Assembly (NCBI GenBank): GCA_964020155.1
Contig: OZ026568.1
Span: 1,862,320 to 1,926,319 of the forward strand
Length of the DNA stretch: 64,000 nucleotides
Source: Chondrilla cf. caribensis
Taxonomy: Eukaryota > Porifera > Demospongiae > Chondrillida > Chondrillidae
Reading direction: 5' to 3'
Shown here: one piece after another, positions 32,662-42,800 of the stretch
Numbering within the stretch: position 1 is the first letter of the stretch
Layout of the letters: every line of letters starts with the position of its first letter
Notes under the pieces: generated by a model
Seen by the model: only the letters and a program-made list of their open reading frames with translations
The model's database searches: none
Told to the model about the DNA's origin: nothing
Position numbers and translations under genes: made by a program

Positions 32662-33271
32662 GTTAGTATGCATTTGTGTATGTTAATGCACAACTGAATT
32701 ACTAGGTAGTAGAACACACAGGTATGACATGTAAATGCTATGCATGGCCACCAATAAATTACCACCACAGATATTGGTCTAATAGGCCACCTAAGTTTTC
32801 CACAGTAGGCACTATTTCACCTTTACTCATTTGAGATTATGTTCTTAAATCTTCCATATTTACTTGGTACATACTGTTGAAAACATCAGCTTTCATCCAG
32901 CTGCAAGTATATAAACATTGCTATAGTTGAAAATGCAAATGCATACCTAAATCCTACAAGAAAATGATTTGTGGGCTTCAAATTACATACCATTTTCAGG
33001 TATCTTTCTTTATGTAACCTCTCTACAACTCCTGAGTATATTACAGTTTTTTCCTATTTGAAATTATGGCACTGTTCAGATACATCTTTTAACTAAGGAT
33101 TAGCAGTGACTTTCTAGACTTAGCCTGGCAAAGAGCTGGCACTTTAACCAACATGATCACATCATCTCTTCATGTCATGAACTAACATTATTATCGTCAG
33201 GACATGCAACATCAAACACAGTCTTGTGACTCTCCTCACATTTTTATATTTTGCAGTCTATGGTCTATAAT

Positions 33272-33919
33272 CAGGGCCGGCACAACTGGTACGGCTACTA
33301 CGGCCATGGCCGTACCACTTTTTGACCATGGCCTTAAAAAAATAAAATGTCACTAACATGGCATCTAGCAAAGATATGATAACCTTAACAGAATATTATT
33401 AGTCTAACATTGGTAAATGTAACATTGGCCCCCTTACAGAGAATTTCGTTCACAATTTCTTTCAAACTAAGCTACATTATCTGATACTATGCTCGAAGTC
33501 GCCATGATGTCTATTGCGCAACTTCTATAAAACGCCGATTTTGAATGCCGAGACTAAGAAATTGGGCTGAAATTCGTGCGCTGAAGCTTCGTCGAAAGCG
33601 ATAACTTCAGCGAAGGCTCTTCTGAACCTAAAAAAAGACGCCATTACCACGTGAAACAGTAAAATTAATACAGATATGCCTCATCCATTTTTGTATAGCC
33701 ACACACATGCCTAATAATTTTAGTTTTATAATATTATTGTTATGAAAAATAGAAGGGCGGTCAGAAATTTTAGCAAGGTAGGGTGCCCTGCTAAAATGGC
33801 CTGGGGGAAACACTGGACCGTATAATGATGCATCTAATTTCGTGTCATGTGAATGCTAACATGATGCACTATGCTACGCTGATGGCCGTACCACTACCGC
33901 AGAGCTTGCTCCGGCCCTG
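33272..33919. mobile_element. hAT-like non-autonomous element with 5-bp target duplication
   Basis: Termini CAGGGCCGGCACAAC and, inverted at the right end, CAGGGCCGGAGCAAG. Direct repeats ATAAT lie at 33267-33271 and 33920-33924. The paralogous intron of gene 4 (near 57960-57975) reads GGTCTATAATATATTG with a single ATAAT, which is the empty site. CAGGGCCGG ends are typical of hAT-related elements. No transposase frame remains in the 648 bases. Confidence 0.85.
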
Positions 33920-34086
33920 ATAATATATTGTTGACATAACATTGAAACCACAAGGTTATTGGTTTACACAATGGTGGCCCATATTGACATGTCCAACCTG
34001 ACAGTGTGCACTGCAATATTGCTCTCCTTAAAAAATTCATAAATATGTGACATGTGCAGTGAGATGATATCCTTAGGCGTTTATTT

Positions 34087-34369
34087 TGGGGGGTGCTGGT
34101 GGCTGAGAAGACTGAGAGGAGGGCTAGAAGTGATCTTGCCCAGGATCGAATCCAGAAAACCAAGATTTTTTCCCTGCACCCCCCTGCCAACACAAGGGAC
34201 AAAGAAATGAAGAAGCCACCAAACTTTGATTAACTTTGATTAATAGATAGATAGAATATTAACTAGTAATAAGTGTGATTGTTGTACTCTGTGATTCGTG
34301 GGCCCCTTGAAAAGTAGCCTCAGGCTAAAGGGGTCCCCACGTAAAATAAGATGCCAATACCAATACCAA
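34087..34369 (+). mobile_element. tRNA-derived SINE
   Basis: An A box TGGCTGAGAAG at 34100-34110 and a B box GATCGAATC at 34144-34152 match the Pol III consensus patterns at tRNA-like spacing. The 3' tail ends in CCAATACCAATACCAA. A 6-base duplication TTATTT flanks it (34081-34086 and 34370-34375), and gene 4 has the empty site (GCGTTTATTTAAACTG near 58120). The body contains GGGCCCCTTGAAAAG and AAAGGGGTCCCC, a possible stem. Confidence 0.8.
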
Positions 34370-34729
34370 TTATTTAAACGTTGGAAAATGGACAGAACAT
34401 CACTAACAATGATATGTATTCAATGATTTCTTTTACATTCTGCGATCCAACTATTTATTTTCCAAATTATGTTTCCTGTGAAAGTTGTGGCAAAATATGT
34501 ACATGTACGTAATACGGAGGTTAGCAAACTTTCACACCAATTGATATTGAAGGAATTTGGGAGCATCTGTAAAGCCTTCTAGTATTGCATATGAAATGTG
34601 ATGGTATATACTAAAAAGAACTGATAACTTCAAGTGCTCCTTTTGAACAAACGGGGAATCTGCACTCAAGGGAGAAAGTGGTGAATTCAGTGTTTCCTGC
34701 TGGAACAAGGAAGAGAATTATATTGAATA

Positions 34730-34940
34730 CCATATGCATATAGCGGGAAATTTTCACTGGCCTAAAATTTCGCGAAATGCACCTTGGCCTAACATTTGCA
34801 GTTCATATTTTCGCAATGTTGCAATCAAGTCAAGTATTGTGCAATGCTATACTGAAATTCGCAGTTGTAATTTCCGCGCCTTCGGTTAAATCACGGGGAA
34901 CGTGAAAATTGTGACCTCACGAAAATATCCCGCTATACAG
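34730..34940. mobile_element. MITE, TATAGCGGGAAA family, with empty site in gene 4
   Basis: The left end has CATATAGCGGGAAATTTTC and the right end, inverted, CTGTATAGCGGGATATTTTC. TA flanks at 34728-34729 and 34941-34942. Gene 4 reads TTGAATATCAAAATAA (near 58475) without the element. About 211 bases, same family as 540-713. Confidence 0.85.
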
Positions 34941-35043
34941 TATCGAAATAATGTCCTTTACATAATCTGATATTGTAACAAAAATAATGATTTTGGCAAA
35001 AGTTGGTTTGGATACCTTTTCACTGTGCATGTACCATATTACG

Positions 35044-35445
35044 GTACGGTTCAAAAAAAACTAAATGTTACCAGATAAAAGTTACCTGTTAATCCGATAA
35101 CAGTTAACGCTTTTTGGTTAAAAGTTAACTGATTTCTGGTAACCGTTAACCGATAACCGTCAATGGTACGTTATAAATTCTTAATTGTTGAAAAAAGGTC
35201 TTAGAGTATCAAAGTTGAGTGTTTGAGAAATGATTCAAAAGCACAAAAGACATGGGAACATCTCTCCGTCTTCCTGGATCTTGTCGACCGACTCTTTGAC
35301 GGGTCGTTTGTGAGTTATGCAATTCGCAGCTGTCATTTGGTAATATGCGGTTAAGTATTAATATTACATAATGAGAAAGCTACCGGTAAACGGATAACAG
35401 TTAATCGTTAACTGAAAGGTTCCATTTGGTTTTTTTGAACCGTAC
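35044..35445. mobile_element. MITE with GTACGGTTCAAAAAAA termini
   Basis: Left end GTACGGTTCAAAAAAAACTA; right end, inverted, GTACGGTTCAAAAAAACCAA. The interior has many GTTAAC/GATAAC motifs near both ends. Gene 4 lacks it (CAATATTGCGTACATTCATG near 58575). The target duplication is not clear; GTAC is possible. Confidence 0.8.
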
Positions 35446-35605
35446 TGTACATGCATGTGTTATTAATGTCTACAATGGTGCATCTCATTTTATATACAAT
35501 GAATGTGTGTGATAAATACGTAATGACCATAATACAATCCATTAAATGTATTCGTACTGTAATAATATACACAGACTGAAACTGGTATATCATTATCTCC
35601 CACAG

Positions 35606-36078
35606 ATAAGAGTGAGCAAAGAGTTGTACGACCATTGGCTCATACCTCAGATCTGGACCCAGCTGTGGTCAAGCTGATGGATAGATGTAGAATGATCGAC
35701 AAGCAGTCCTTAAAGATTCATTCCAATTTCACAAGAGTTGACGCTCTTGAAGGAGCTGAACAGAAACTGGAGGAATTCAGCACATCATATTGGGACTTGT
35801 TCAAGGGGCAAAGAATAATCCAAGAAAGCCTCAGAGTGAGGGAGACCTTACCCCACAACAATCTAGCACTGCTAGTGTCTACACTGGAAGCACAGTTCCC
35901 GCAGACCCTATTCAATCCCAAAGTTGACAATGATACTCTCCACTTCCTATCACTGGACCAGTCGGTATGCCCAGCTGTGGAAAAGGCTATCCAAGACTTT
36001 TTATCCGAAAGAAAAGACACTCGAAGGCAGCCTCCCCATACTAAAGGGATCCCAGAGCAACCTACTATCACTCTTTAG
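35606..36078 (+). CDS. Gene 2 terminal exon, linker part, ending in a premature TAG
   Basis: After acceptor CACAG the frame reads DKSEQRVVRPL, then KLMDRCRMIDKQSL, DALEGAEQKLEEFSTSYWDL and FLSLDQSVCPAVEKAI. The alternating pattern (EGAEQKLEEF and the following strands) could be a KH-like fold as in PARP14, a guess. At 36076-36078 the codon is TAG where gene 4 has CCG, and an ATG follows immediately. Upstream and downstream are otherwise colinear with gene 4. Confidence 0.8.
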
Positions 36079-39000
36079 ATGCCGTACAATCGCTCCTTGA
36101 CTGTGAAGAAAGGAGAACTATTGAAGGAAGAGGTGACGGCCATTGTGAATGCAGCTAATGAGAAGCTCAAGCATGACACAGGAGTGGCATCTGCTATCAA
36201 TCAGGCTAGTCATGGTCAGGTGCAGAGGGAGTCAGACCGGGTGATAAGGGATAATTCACAACGACGTATCCCAGTTGGACGAGTGGCTGTCACTGGAGCA
36301 GGTGGTGACCTTCCATGTAAAGCTGTCATCCATGCTGTAGGTCCAGATGTCAATGTTATGAAAATGGATGATTGTAAGCGGCTTTTGAAGCAAGCTTGTG
36401 AGAATACACTTCGCTGTGCTGAAGATGAAGGTATGCACTCCATTGCTTTTCCTCCTATCAGCTCGGGAATCTATGCCATGCCAAAGGATCTAGTAGCACA
36501 AATCCTCATTGACACCATACTCCAGCATCCTTACAGGCAAGACTCTTCTCTCAAGGACATCCGTATCGTCATCATTGATCGGTTGACTTTGATGCCATTC
36601 CTACAGTATGCACAGCAGATAGCACATAGCTCCCCATTCGTATTACCCAAAACTTCAACCACCTCACCCTCTGAAGTTCTTTCTGGGATCACAGAGCAAC
36701 CTACTATCACTCTACCGATGCCCTACAATCGCTCCTTGACTGTGAAGAAAGGAGACCTAGTAAAGGAAGAGGTGACAGCCATTGTGAATGCAGCTAACGA
36801 GAGGCTCAAGCACGGAGCAGGAGTGGCATTTGCTATCAATCGGGCCAGTCGTGGTCAGGTACAGAGGGAGTCAGACCAAGTGATGAGGGATAATTGGCAA
36901 CATCCTATCCCAACTGGTCAAGTGGCTGTCACTGGAGCAGGTGGTGACCTTCGATGTAAGGCTGTCATCCATGCTGTAGGTCCAGATGCCAGTGCTAGAA
37001 GAATTGATGATTGTAAGCAGCTTCTGAAGCAAGCTTGTGAGAATACACTTCGCTGTGCTGAAGATAAAGGTATGCACTCCATTGCTCTTCCTCCTATCAG
37101 CTCGGGAATCTATGCCATGCCAAAGGATCTAGTAGCTCAGATCCTCATTGATACCATACTCCAGCATCCTTACAGGCAAGACTCTTCTCTCAAGGACATC
37201 CGTATCGTCATCATTGATCGGTTGACTTTGATGCCATTTTTACAATATGCACAGCAGGCGGCAGATAGCTCTTCATTCATACCATCCAAAGCTTCAACAA
37301 ACTCACCTTCTTCAGCTTTGGTTCCTTCAACATCTCAACAGCTGTCATTTCCACCTTGTCCCTCAGAACCAGATGCACTGGACATTCCTCTTGAAAAGAC
37401 ACATCGTAAACTGGTTTTGAAAAAGGGTCACTTCCTTTACGAAGATATCGACATCAAGATTGCTGCCATCTGCAGTGAATTGCAATTCACTAAGGGACTG
37501 AATAAAGATCTCAATGACCAACTGAAGGGCCAACTCCAGCAAATAGTGGACAGAAGATACCAGAAGGGTAAACCTGACAAGTTTGATGTGTTCACTGTTC
37601 ACTGTCCACCTTCAACCATTGGTTGTCGCTACCTTGTGGTTGCTAACATCCTGGATCGTACCCTCGGTAAGCAAAAAGACCATCATAAGTTCCTCCAGCA
37701 GATCTTACATAGTGTGTTCAAGGAAGCAGACACCTTGGAGATGCCTACTGTGGCCATAGTACCAACAACATTTGCCATTGGGGGATTCCCAATGGACACC
37801 ATCCTCCCCTCATTCATCAGGATGTTCAGTCAGTACCAGTTCACTAATGATGAGTTCCTGACTGATGTAAGGTTTTTCTCATCTGCTGATGATGATTTTT
37901 CCCATCTTATTGCCTCTGCCAAGAGAGCAATTGGGAAAATACCATCCCAACCAAGCCCCCTGACTCTCTCTGAAAGACAGGGGCAGGAATCTTCAAAAGC
38001 AAATCAAGTATCATGGCCATGGTCACTTGTGACCTCAGTTACGAGTACGGTTGCAAGTACAGTCAAATCACTGAATCCTTTCAGCACTGGAACAGATCCC
38101 ATACAAGATGAAGACATGAAAGGTGATACGGAAATTCCCTTTGGAAAGAATAATATGCGTAGCTTGGTAATAAAGCTTGACAATCTGATTGACCAAGATG
38201 TCACAGCTATTGTCAGCCCTGCTAATTGCCACCTCAATCACATTTCCAGTGTTGCTGCAGCCATTGACCAAGCAAGTAATGGTAATGTACAAAGGGAATT
38301 GAATTATCTTATTCATAGGATGGGAGGACCTCTAGCCACCGGAAGAGTAGCCGTTACCAATGCAGGAGGTAATCTTCGTTGTGAGCATGTCATTCATGCT
38401 GTTGGACTAGATGCTCAGGCAATACCCATGGACAAATGTCAAGAACTACTGGAGCAAGTCTGCCAAAACATCCTTCAGTGTGCTGAACAGCATGATATGA
38501 ACTCAATTGCCCTCCCTGCAATCAGTTCCAGTGTTTCAATGCCAATAGATCTTGTTGCACAGATCCTCATTGACACCATACTCAGATATTCATACAAGCC
38601 AGACTCTTCTCTCAAGAATATTTATATTGTCATCAATGATAGGGAGAAAGATGCTTTTCTGAGGTATGCTCACCAAATTGAAGCCAGCCAAACTGCCATG
38701 TCTGCTACAAATAAAACTGATCCCGCTTTCCCCTCTTCAAGCCATCCACAGCCTTCCTCTAGCAAGCAATTATCCCCTTCACCCAAATCTGAAGTCATTG
38801 AAGTCATGGAGATTCCTCTTGAGAAGACTCATCGTAGGCTGGTGATGAAGAAGAATCACTTTCTCTATGAGGATACTGACATTAAGATTGCTGCCATCTG
38901 CAGTGAAATGGGATTCACTAAAGGGCTCAACAAGAACCTCAATGACCAACTGAAGGGCCAACTCCAGCAAACAGTGGACAGAAGATACCAGAATGGTAAA

Positions 39001-39999
39001 CCTGACAAGTTTGATGTGTTCACTGTTCACTGTCCACCTTCAACCATTGGTTGTCGCTACCTTGTGGTTGCTAACATCCTGGATAATACTCTCGGTAAGC
39101 AGAAGGACAATCATAAGTTCCTCCAGCAGATCTTACACAGTGTGTTCAAGGAAGCAGACACCTTGGAGATGCCTTCAGTCGCCATAATACCCAACACATT
39201 TGCCATTGGGGGATTCCCCAGAGATACTATCCTCCCCTCATTCATCAGGATGTTCAGTCAGTACCAGTTCACTAATGATGAGTTCCTGACTGATGTGAGG
39301 TTCTTAGCTACAGATGATGCAGGACTTGCTGCTCTTCATGCTGCTGCAGAACGTACTGTTGGAAGACCTCCCAGTTCGAAGCAGAAGTCTAATCCAGTGA
39401 CCATAGCACCGAAATTTGCTAGCCCTCCAGATCAAAACCCAGGATATGGCTCAAAAGTCTCCAAAATCCCTGCTGCCACAGTAATAACAGGAGATATAGC
39501 TCAGTATGCTGCTGATGCCATTGTTGTACCAGTTAGTCCTTCACTTGATATGAAAGGGGCTACTTCTAAAGCCATCAATAGCATTAGTAAAGGAGCTGTG
39601 CTCAAGTATGTTTCTCGTTTAAAAGGGAAACTTTCGGAAGGAAATGTGATCCAAGTCCCATGTGTCGAACAGTGGAATATACAATCAAAGTATCTTTTTT
39701 TCCTGTGTCGGTCACAGTACACGACCATGGAAATTCTTGCAAAGGCCTGTAAGAATGCTTTGGAAACAGCAAAGTCTCGTCGCTTGCAGTCGATTGCTTT
39801 CCCTCCGATCACATCTCATCAGAAAAAGGATCTACTTGCAAAAGCAATGATGGATGTGATCAAGGATTTCAATGACCAAAATCAAGGTCTATTGTCGGTC
39901 ACGATTGTTGTCAAGAAAGATGATGCCATTCATAAGCATTTTCTGCAATTAATAGAATCTACTATGTCTCATTGGGAATGTAAGGAAAGTGCTTTGTAG
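36079..39999 (+). CDS. Gene 2 macro-domain region, 1306 codons
   Basis: One uninterrupted frame. Domains in order: macro 1 (from 36079, MPYNRSLTVKKGELLKEE, VNAANEKLKHDTG, SSGIYAMP), macro 2 (from 36718), domain X (about 37380-37950), a third, divergent macro (about 38150-38670: VSPANCHLN in place of VNAAN, and SSSVSMP in place of SSGIYAMP), a second domain X (about 38805-39360) and a C-terminal macro-like domain (about 39470-39990: ATVITGDIAQYAADAIVVPV, then LQSIAFPPITS). Macros 1 and 2 keep the two ligand loops and resemble PARP9/PARP14 macro domains (LKHxxGVA pattern), so ADP-ribose binding is likely by family. Pro/Ser-rich linkers separate the units. It stops TAG at 39997-39999. Confidence 0.88.
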   Translation: MPYNRSLTVKKGELLKEEVTAIVNAANEKLKHDTGVASAINQASHGQVQRESDRVIRDNSQRRIPVGRVAVTGAGGDLPCKAVIHAVGPDVNVMKMDDCKRLLKQACENTLRCAEDEGMHSIAFPPISSGIYAMPKDLVAQILIDTILQHPYRQDSSLKDIRIVIIDRLTLMPFLQYAQQIAHSSPFVLPKTSTTSPSEVLSGITEQPTITLPMPYNRSLTVKKGDLVKEEVTAIVNAANERLKHGAGVAFAINRASRGQVQRESDQVMRDNWQHPIPTGQVAVTGAGGDLRCKAVIHAVGPDASARRIDDCKQLLKQACENTLRCAEDKGMHSIALPPISSGIYAMPKDLVAQILIDTILQHPYRQDSSLKDIRIVIIDRLTLMPFLQYAQQAADSSSFIPSKASTNSPSSALVPSTSQQLSFPPCPSEPDALDIPLEKTHRKLVLKKGHFLYEDIDIKIAAICSELQFTKGLNKDLNDQLKGQLQQIVDRRYQKGKPDKFDVFTVHCPPSTIGCRYLVVANILDRTLGKQKDHHKFLQQILHSVFKEADTLEMPTVAIVPTTFAIGGFPMDTILPSFIRMFSQYQFTNDEFLTDVRFFSSADDDFSHLIASAKRAIGKIPSQPSPLTLSERQGQESSKANQVSWPWSLVTSVTSTVASTVKSLNPFSTGTDPIQDEDMKGDTEIPFGKNNMRSLVIKLDNLIDQDVTAIVSPANCHLNHISSVAAAIDQASNGNVQRELNYLIHRMGGPLATGRVAVTNAGGNLRCEHVIHAVGLDAQAIPMDKCQELLEQVCQNILQCAEQHDMNSIALPAISSSVSMPIDLVAQILIDTILRYSYKPDSSLKNIYIVINDREKDAFLRYAHQIEASQTAMSATNKTDPAFPSSSHPQPSSSKQLSPSPKSEVIEVMEIPLEKTHRRLVMKKNHFLYEDTDIKIAAICSEMGFTKGLNKNLNDQLKGQLQQTVDRRYQNGKPDKFDVFTVHCPPSTIGCRYLVVANILDNTLGKQKDNHKFLQQILHSVFKEADTLEMPSVAIIPNTFAIGGFPRDTILPSFIRMFSQYQFTNDEFLTDVRFLATDDAGLAALHAAAERTVGRPPSSKQKSNPVTIAPKFASPPDQNPGYGSKVSKIPAATVITGDIAQYAADAIVVPVSPSLDMKGATSKAINSISKGAVLKYVSRLKGKLSEGNVIQVPCVEQWNIQSKYLFFLCRSQYTTMEILAKACKNALETAKSRRLQSIAFPPITSHQKKDLLAKAMMDVIKDFNDQNQGLLSVTIVVKKDDAIHKHFLQLIESTMSHWECKESAL

Positions 40000-40151
40000 A
40001 CTATTGCAAACATAATAATACTTATTGTGTAGTTTATTACTTTTATGATATTACCGTTTTAGTTTGAAGAGAGCTTAAGCTTAGTATGGAATAGGATTAT
40101 TTGGATTACTATTTCTACTTAATACTTCATTTACATTTACGAGTGTGTAAT

Positions 40152-40157
40152 AATAAA
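40152..40157 (+). terminator. Polyadenylation signal of gene 2
   Basis: AATAAA in GTGTGTAATAATAAACAATG, 153 bases after the stop. The same context (GTGTGTAATATAATAAACAA) occurs after gene 4 at 62478. Confidence 0.7.
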
Positions 40158-40927
40158 CAATGACACCTTTTTGTTGTTAATAAACATAATAAGATAATAT
40201 TATTGCTGATGTATTGTATTCATTCAGTTATGATAATGATGATAAATAAAAATTATTATTATAAACGTGGTTTAATTTACTATGACCAGGAACACGGAAT
40301 AAGTGTGTAATATTATATGATAATAATTAGATTAATATCACTTCATAATAATATTATATTATCAATCATATTACAGGCAGGCTGTATCATGCAGTATATA
40401 TTATGCAATATATGTATTCAGCTGCAGGGTTCTCTCCAGAATATATATAGAGCTATATACTGTATATTGCTACACTTAAGCAACAGTTGCAATTGCTCAA
40501 TATTCCTAATTATAACCTATACATATAATACATAAAGTTGATCGATTGCAATCAGTCATTTCATATGTGATGTCATAATTAAAATCAGCTTACAGCAGGC
40601 CAAAAACAGGAAAATCCCTAACAAAATATTAGAAAATAGTCAAAGGCACTATACGTACATAATATACAAACTAAAGAATTGGAGGTATGGTGTATTTATT
40701 ACACTAGTATACATGTGGTGTATATAGCTATAATAATATCATTATTTCAGCTTGACTATATATATCTGCCAATTGCAAATTCCATCGTTCATATTATACA
40801 CATAATTATGTATTAATTATATTATGTTGGATTTCCATGCTAAAGTCAAGGATAAAGGCATGTGCCAAACAGCTTAAGAATCTATGGTATTATTATTATA
40901 AATTATTATTATCATTATTATATACAT

Positions 40928-40975
40928 AGTAGCACAGATCCTGACGATCATTGACACCATACTCTAGTATGCTTA
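40928..40975 (+). pseudogene. Relic of a macro-domain coding segment
   Basis: GTAGCACAGATCCTGACGAT, then ATTGACACCATACTC and TATGCTTACAGACC, match the macro segment encoding VAQILIDTILQYPYRQDS (for example 59632 on) with a small insertion. The equivalent relic lies at 63522-63570 downstream of gene 4. A lost macro exon copy is the simplest reading. Confidence 0.6.
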
Positions 40976-41167
40976 CAGACCTGCAGCTGACTCCTCTGCA
41001 AGAACAAACATAATACCTGTATGCAAGGTGTCCCCCAAAGGGGGTATCAGGGCACTCAGAGCTGCATGGTCACAAATTTACATAAAGGCAAACAATTACA
41101 AATCCTATAATCTACTCACATAATAATTTATAACCTATCAAAAAGAGACGGTGAATAATGTGTGAAC

Positions 41168-41207
41168 CCATAGACACTATAAACTACGTAGTTTGGAGTG
41201 TCTATGG
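41168..41207. repeat. 40-base near-perfect palindrome
   Basis: CCATAGACACT at the left and AGTGTCTATGG at the right enclose AAACTACGTAGTTT, itself self-complementary. Only a few central bases mismatch. CCATAGACACTC recurs singly at 41875, close to the gene 3 promoter motifs. Confidence 0.85.
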
Positions 41208-41917
41208 TGAATCCAATGTATATGCCGCATATACATCAGCCTCAGCCTGCAAGGCCATAGGAAGCATTTGAAAAGTAGTAAGACCATAAAAATAATCTTC
41301 TGCCAGCTTCACTCGCCATAACTCACATGAACATACCATTTTGTAAACTGTTACGAATTTATTGCAATCAATGCGCCATGCTATGACATAAGGGTTGATT
41401 ACATCATTATGACATATGAATTCCGATGTAATCAGCTAGAACATGCATAATATGGCAAAAATATACGTAGATACCTGAAAAGTGGTAAGGCCAAAACCTT
41501 ACCAGCCGCACCGCTTCCTACGGCCTTGCGTGACCATAGTGCCACAACACGCATATATACGGACCACTATCTACCGGCTTAGGTAGAGGTTTTGGAACTT
41601 TCAGGGTCTATGTCTAAAGGCAGCTCAACATATAGGAACATGATATGGTAAGGTGGTCAATACCACACATCACAGGTAAATACTTACTACTTACTTACTA
41701 TGCGAGTATCATATCTTCAATCAGAAAGACGTTGTACAGTGAAACACCAGAAAACTTCCTTCACATACTTCACACTAGCTAGAAACGAACAGATCTTCGT
41801 TCGACCTATTATTTGGTGCCTAGTAGATATACGGACAAGAGAGATCTACCTCCCAAGTGAGTGGAACGTTGGAACCATAGACACTCTAAGTTCTATTATC
41901 TAGGGTGGAACTGATTC

Positions 41918-41940
41918 AAAATGGCCTCCAAAGGGCGGGG
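41918..41940 (+). promoter_or_regulatory. Shared promoter-proximal motifs of gene 3
   Basis: AAAATGGCC at 41918-41926 and GGGCGGGG at 41933-41940, the same pair and order as upstream of genes 2 and 4, 58 bases before the ATG. Possible YY1-like and GC-box sites. Confidence 0.5.
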
Positions 41941-41975
41941 CTATCAAGTACATGCAATTAGGGTTAATGATCATG

Positions 41976-42800
41976 ATGGCTGTTCATTTTAAAAGTTGGT
42001 CAGAGAAACCTGAAAGCCTAGTTCTCGAAGGAGAGAAGGGTCACGGTTCCTATGGACGTGTTTACATGGGAAAATTTGCAGGGAATCCCGTCGCTGTTAA
42101 GGCAATTTATCCAATTTTGTTCAGCGCACCTGGAAACGACAACCTCCTTCTGAGTTTCAAAGAAGAGTGCGATAAACTGCGGTCGCTAAAACATGACCGC
42201 ATAGTGAAACTCCTGGGAACCTTCTGGGATGAAAGCCTCGGTCCTCTACTCGTTATGGAAGTGTTAGATCAGAATTTGGAAGAATTCCTTAGCGATCGCA
42301 GTGAGCAAGGACGACTACCATTGATCCAACAGTTAGAGATGGTCAGAGAGCTGACTGAAGGCTTGTGTTACCTTCACACCCACAACATAGTCCACCGTGA
42401 TCTCAAACCGGCGAACATATTGATTGGTAAGGATGGCCACCTTCGAATATGCGATCTGGGCCAGTCCAAGCTGTTGAAGCATCCTAGTGACATAATGAAG
42501 ACTAGGAAGCCCGGTACAATATTGTACTTACCACCAGAAGCCTTGAGGTCGGACAGTGTATACACATCAAAGATAGATGTGTTCTCCCTTGGAGTGGTAT
42601 CATGGTGCATTGCCACCCAGTCGACACCCACCGAAGATATATCGCATATTGGTTCCGTGCCAGAAGTCATCCGCCGAAAAAAAGATTTGGATCATTTGAA
42701 GGAGGAACATCCATTGAAAGAAGTTATTTTGGCTTGCCTGCAAGATGACCCAAATCAAAGGCCAAATGCTCACTTCATCAACCACCATCTTGGTGTATTG
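41976..42800 (+). CDS. Gene 3 exon 1: protein kinase domain
   Basis: 275 codons. Motifs: G22-HG-SYG27 glycine loop, VAVK Lys42, HRDLKPANIL (HRD 140-142), CDLG (DLG 160-162) and LYLPPEAL. All catalytic residues needed for activity are present. Donor is GTTAGT at 42801. Confidence 0.9.

Larger units (their letters stand above)
16059..39999 (+). pseudogene. Gene 2: kinase/coiled-coil/multi-macro gene, disrupted
   Basis: Gene-level entry. Exons I can place: 16059-16892 (kinase), 16963-17091, 17894-18056, 18253-18339, 18469-18627, 19577-19735, 19931-20017, 20144-20302, 22662-22748, 23182-23340, 28295-28375, 28449-28505, 28646-28832, 28964-29004, 29715-30120, 31022-31207, 31993-32661 and 35606-39999. 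Phases are 0 up to 28505, then 1 after 28832, 0 after 29004, and 1 thereafter, matching genes 3 and 4. Lesions: a 4-nt insertion in exon 17894-18056, a truncated exon remnant at 28084, TGA at 29988-29990 and TAG at 36076-36078. Both the kinase exon and the 1306-codon macro frame remain fully open. So the locus may be a recent pseudogene, may make separate kinase and macro proteins, or may contain sequencing or allelic variants. Confidence 0.75.
40160..41917. other. Intergenic region between genes 2 and 3
   Basis: No gene seen. The first 800 bases are homologous to the region downstream of gene 4 (62490-63530). It contains a macro-domain relic at 40928-40975 and a 40-base palindrome at 41168-41207. 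The part from about 41590 resembles the 5' flank of gene 2. Confidence 0.6.

Noticed and set aside
34087..34160. A tRNA gene
   Set aside because: A and B boxes fit but no cloverleaf is evident and the unit has SINE tail and target duplication.
41952..41975. In-frame ATG upstream of the gene 3 kinase
   Set aside because: Alignment with genes 2 and 4 places the start at 41976; the extra eight residues have no counterpart.
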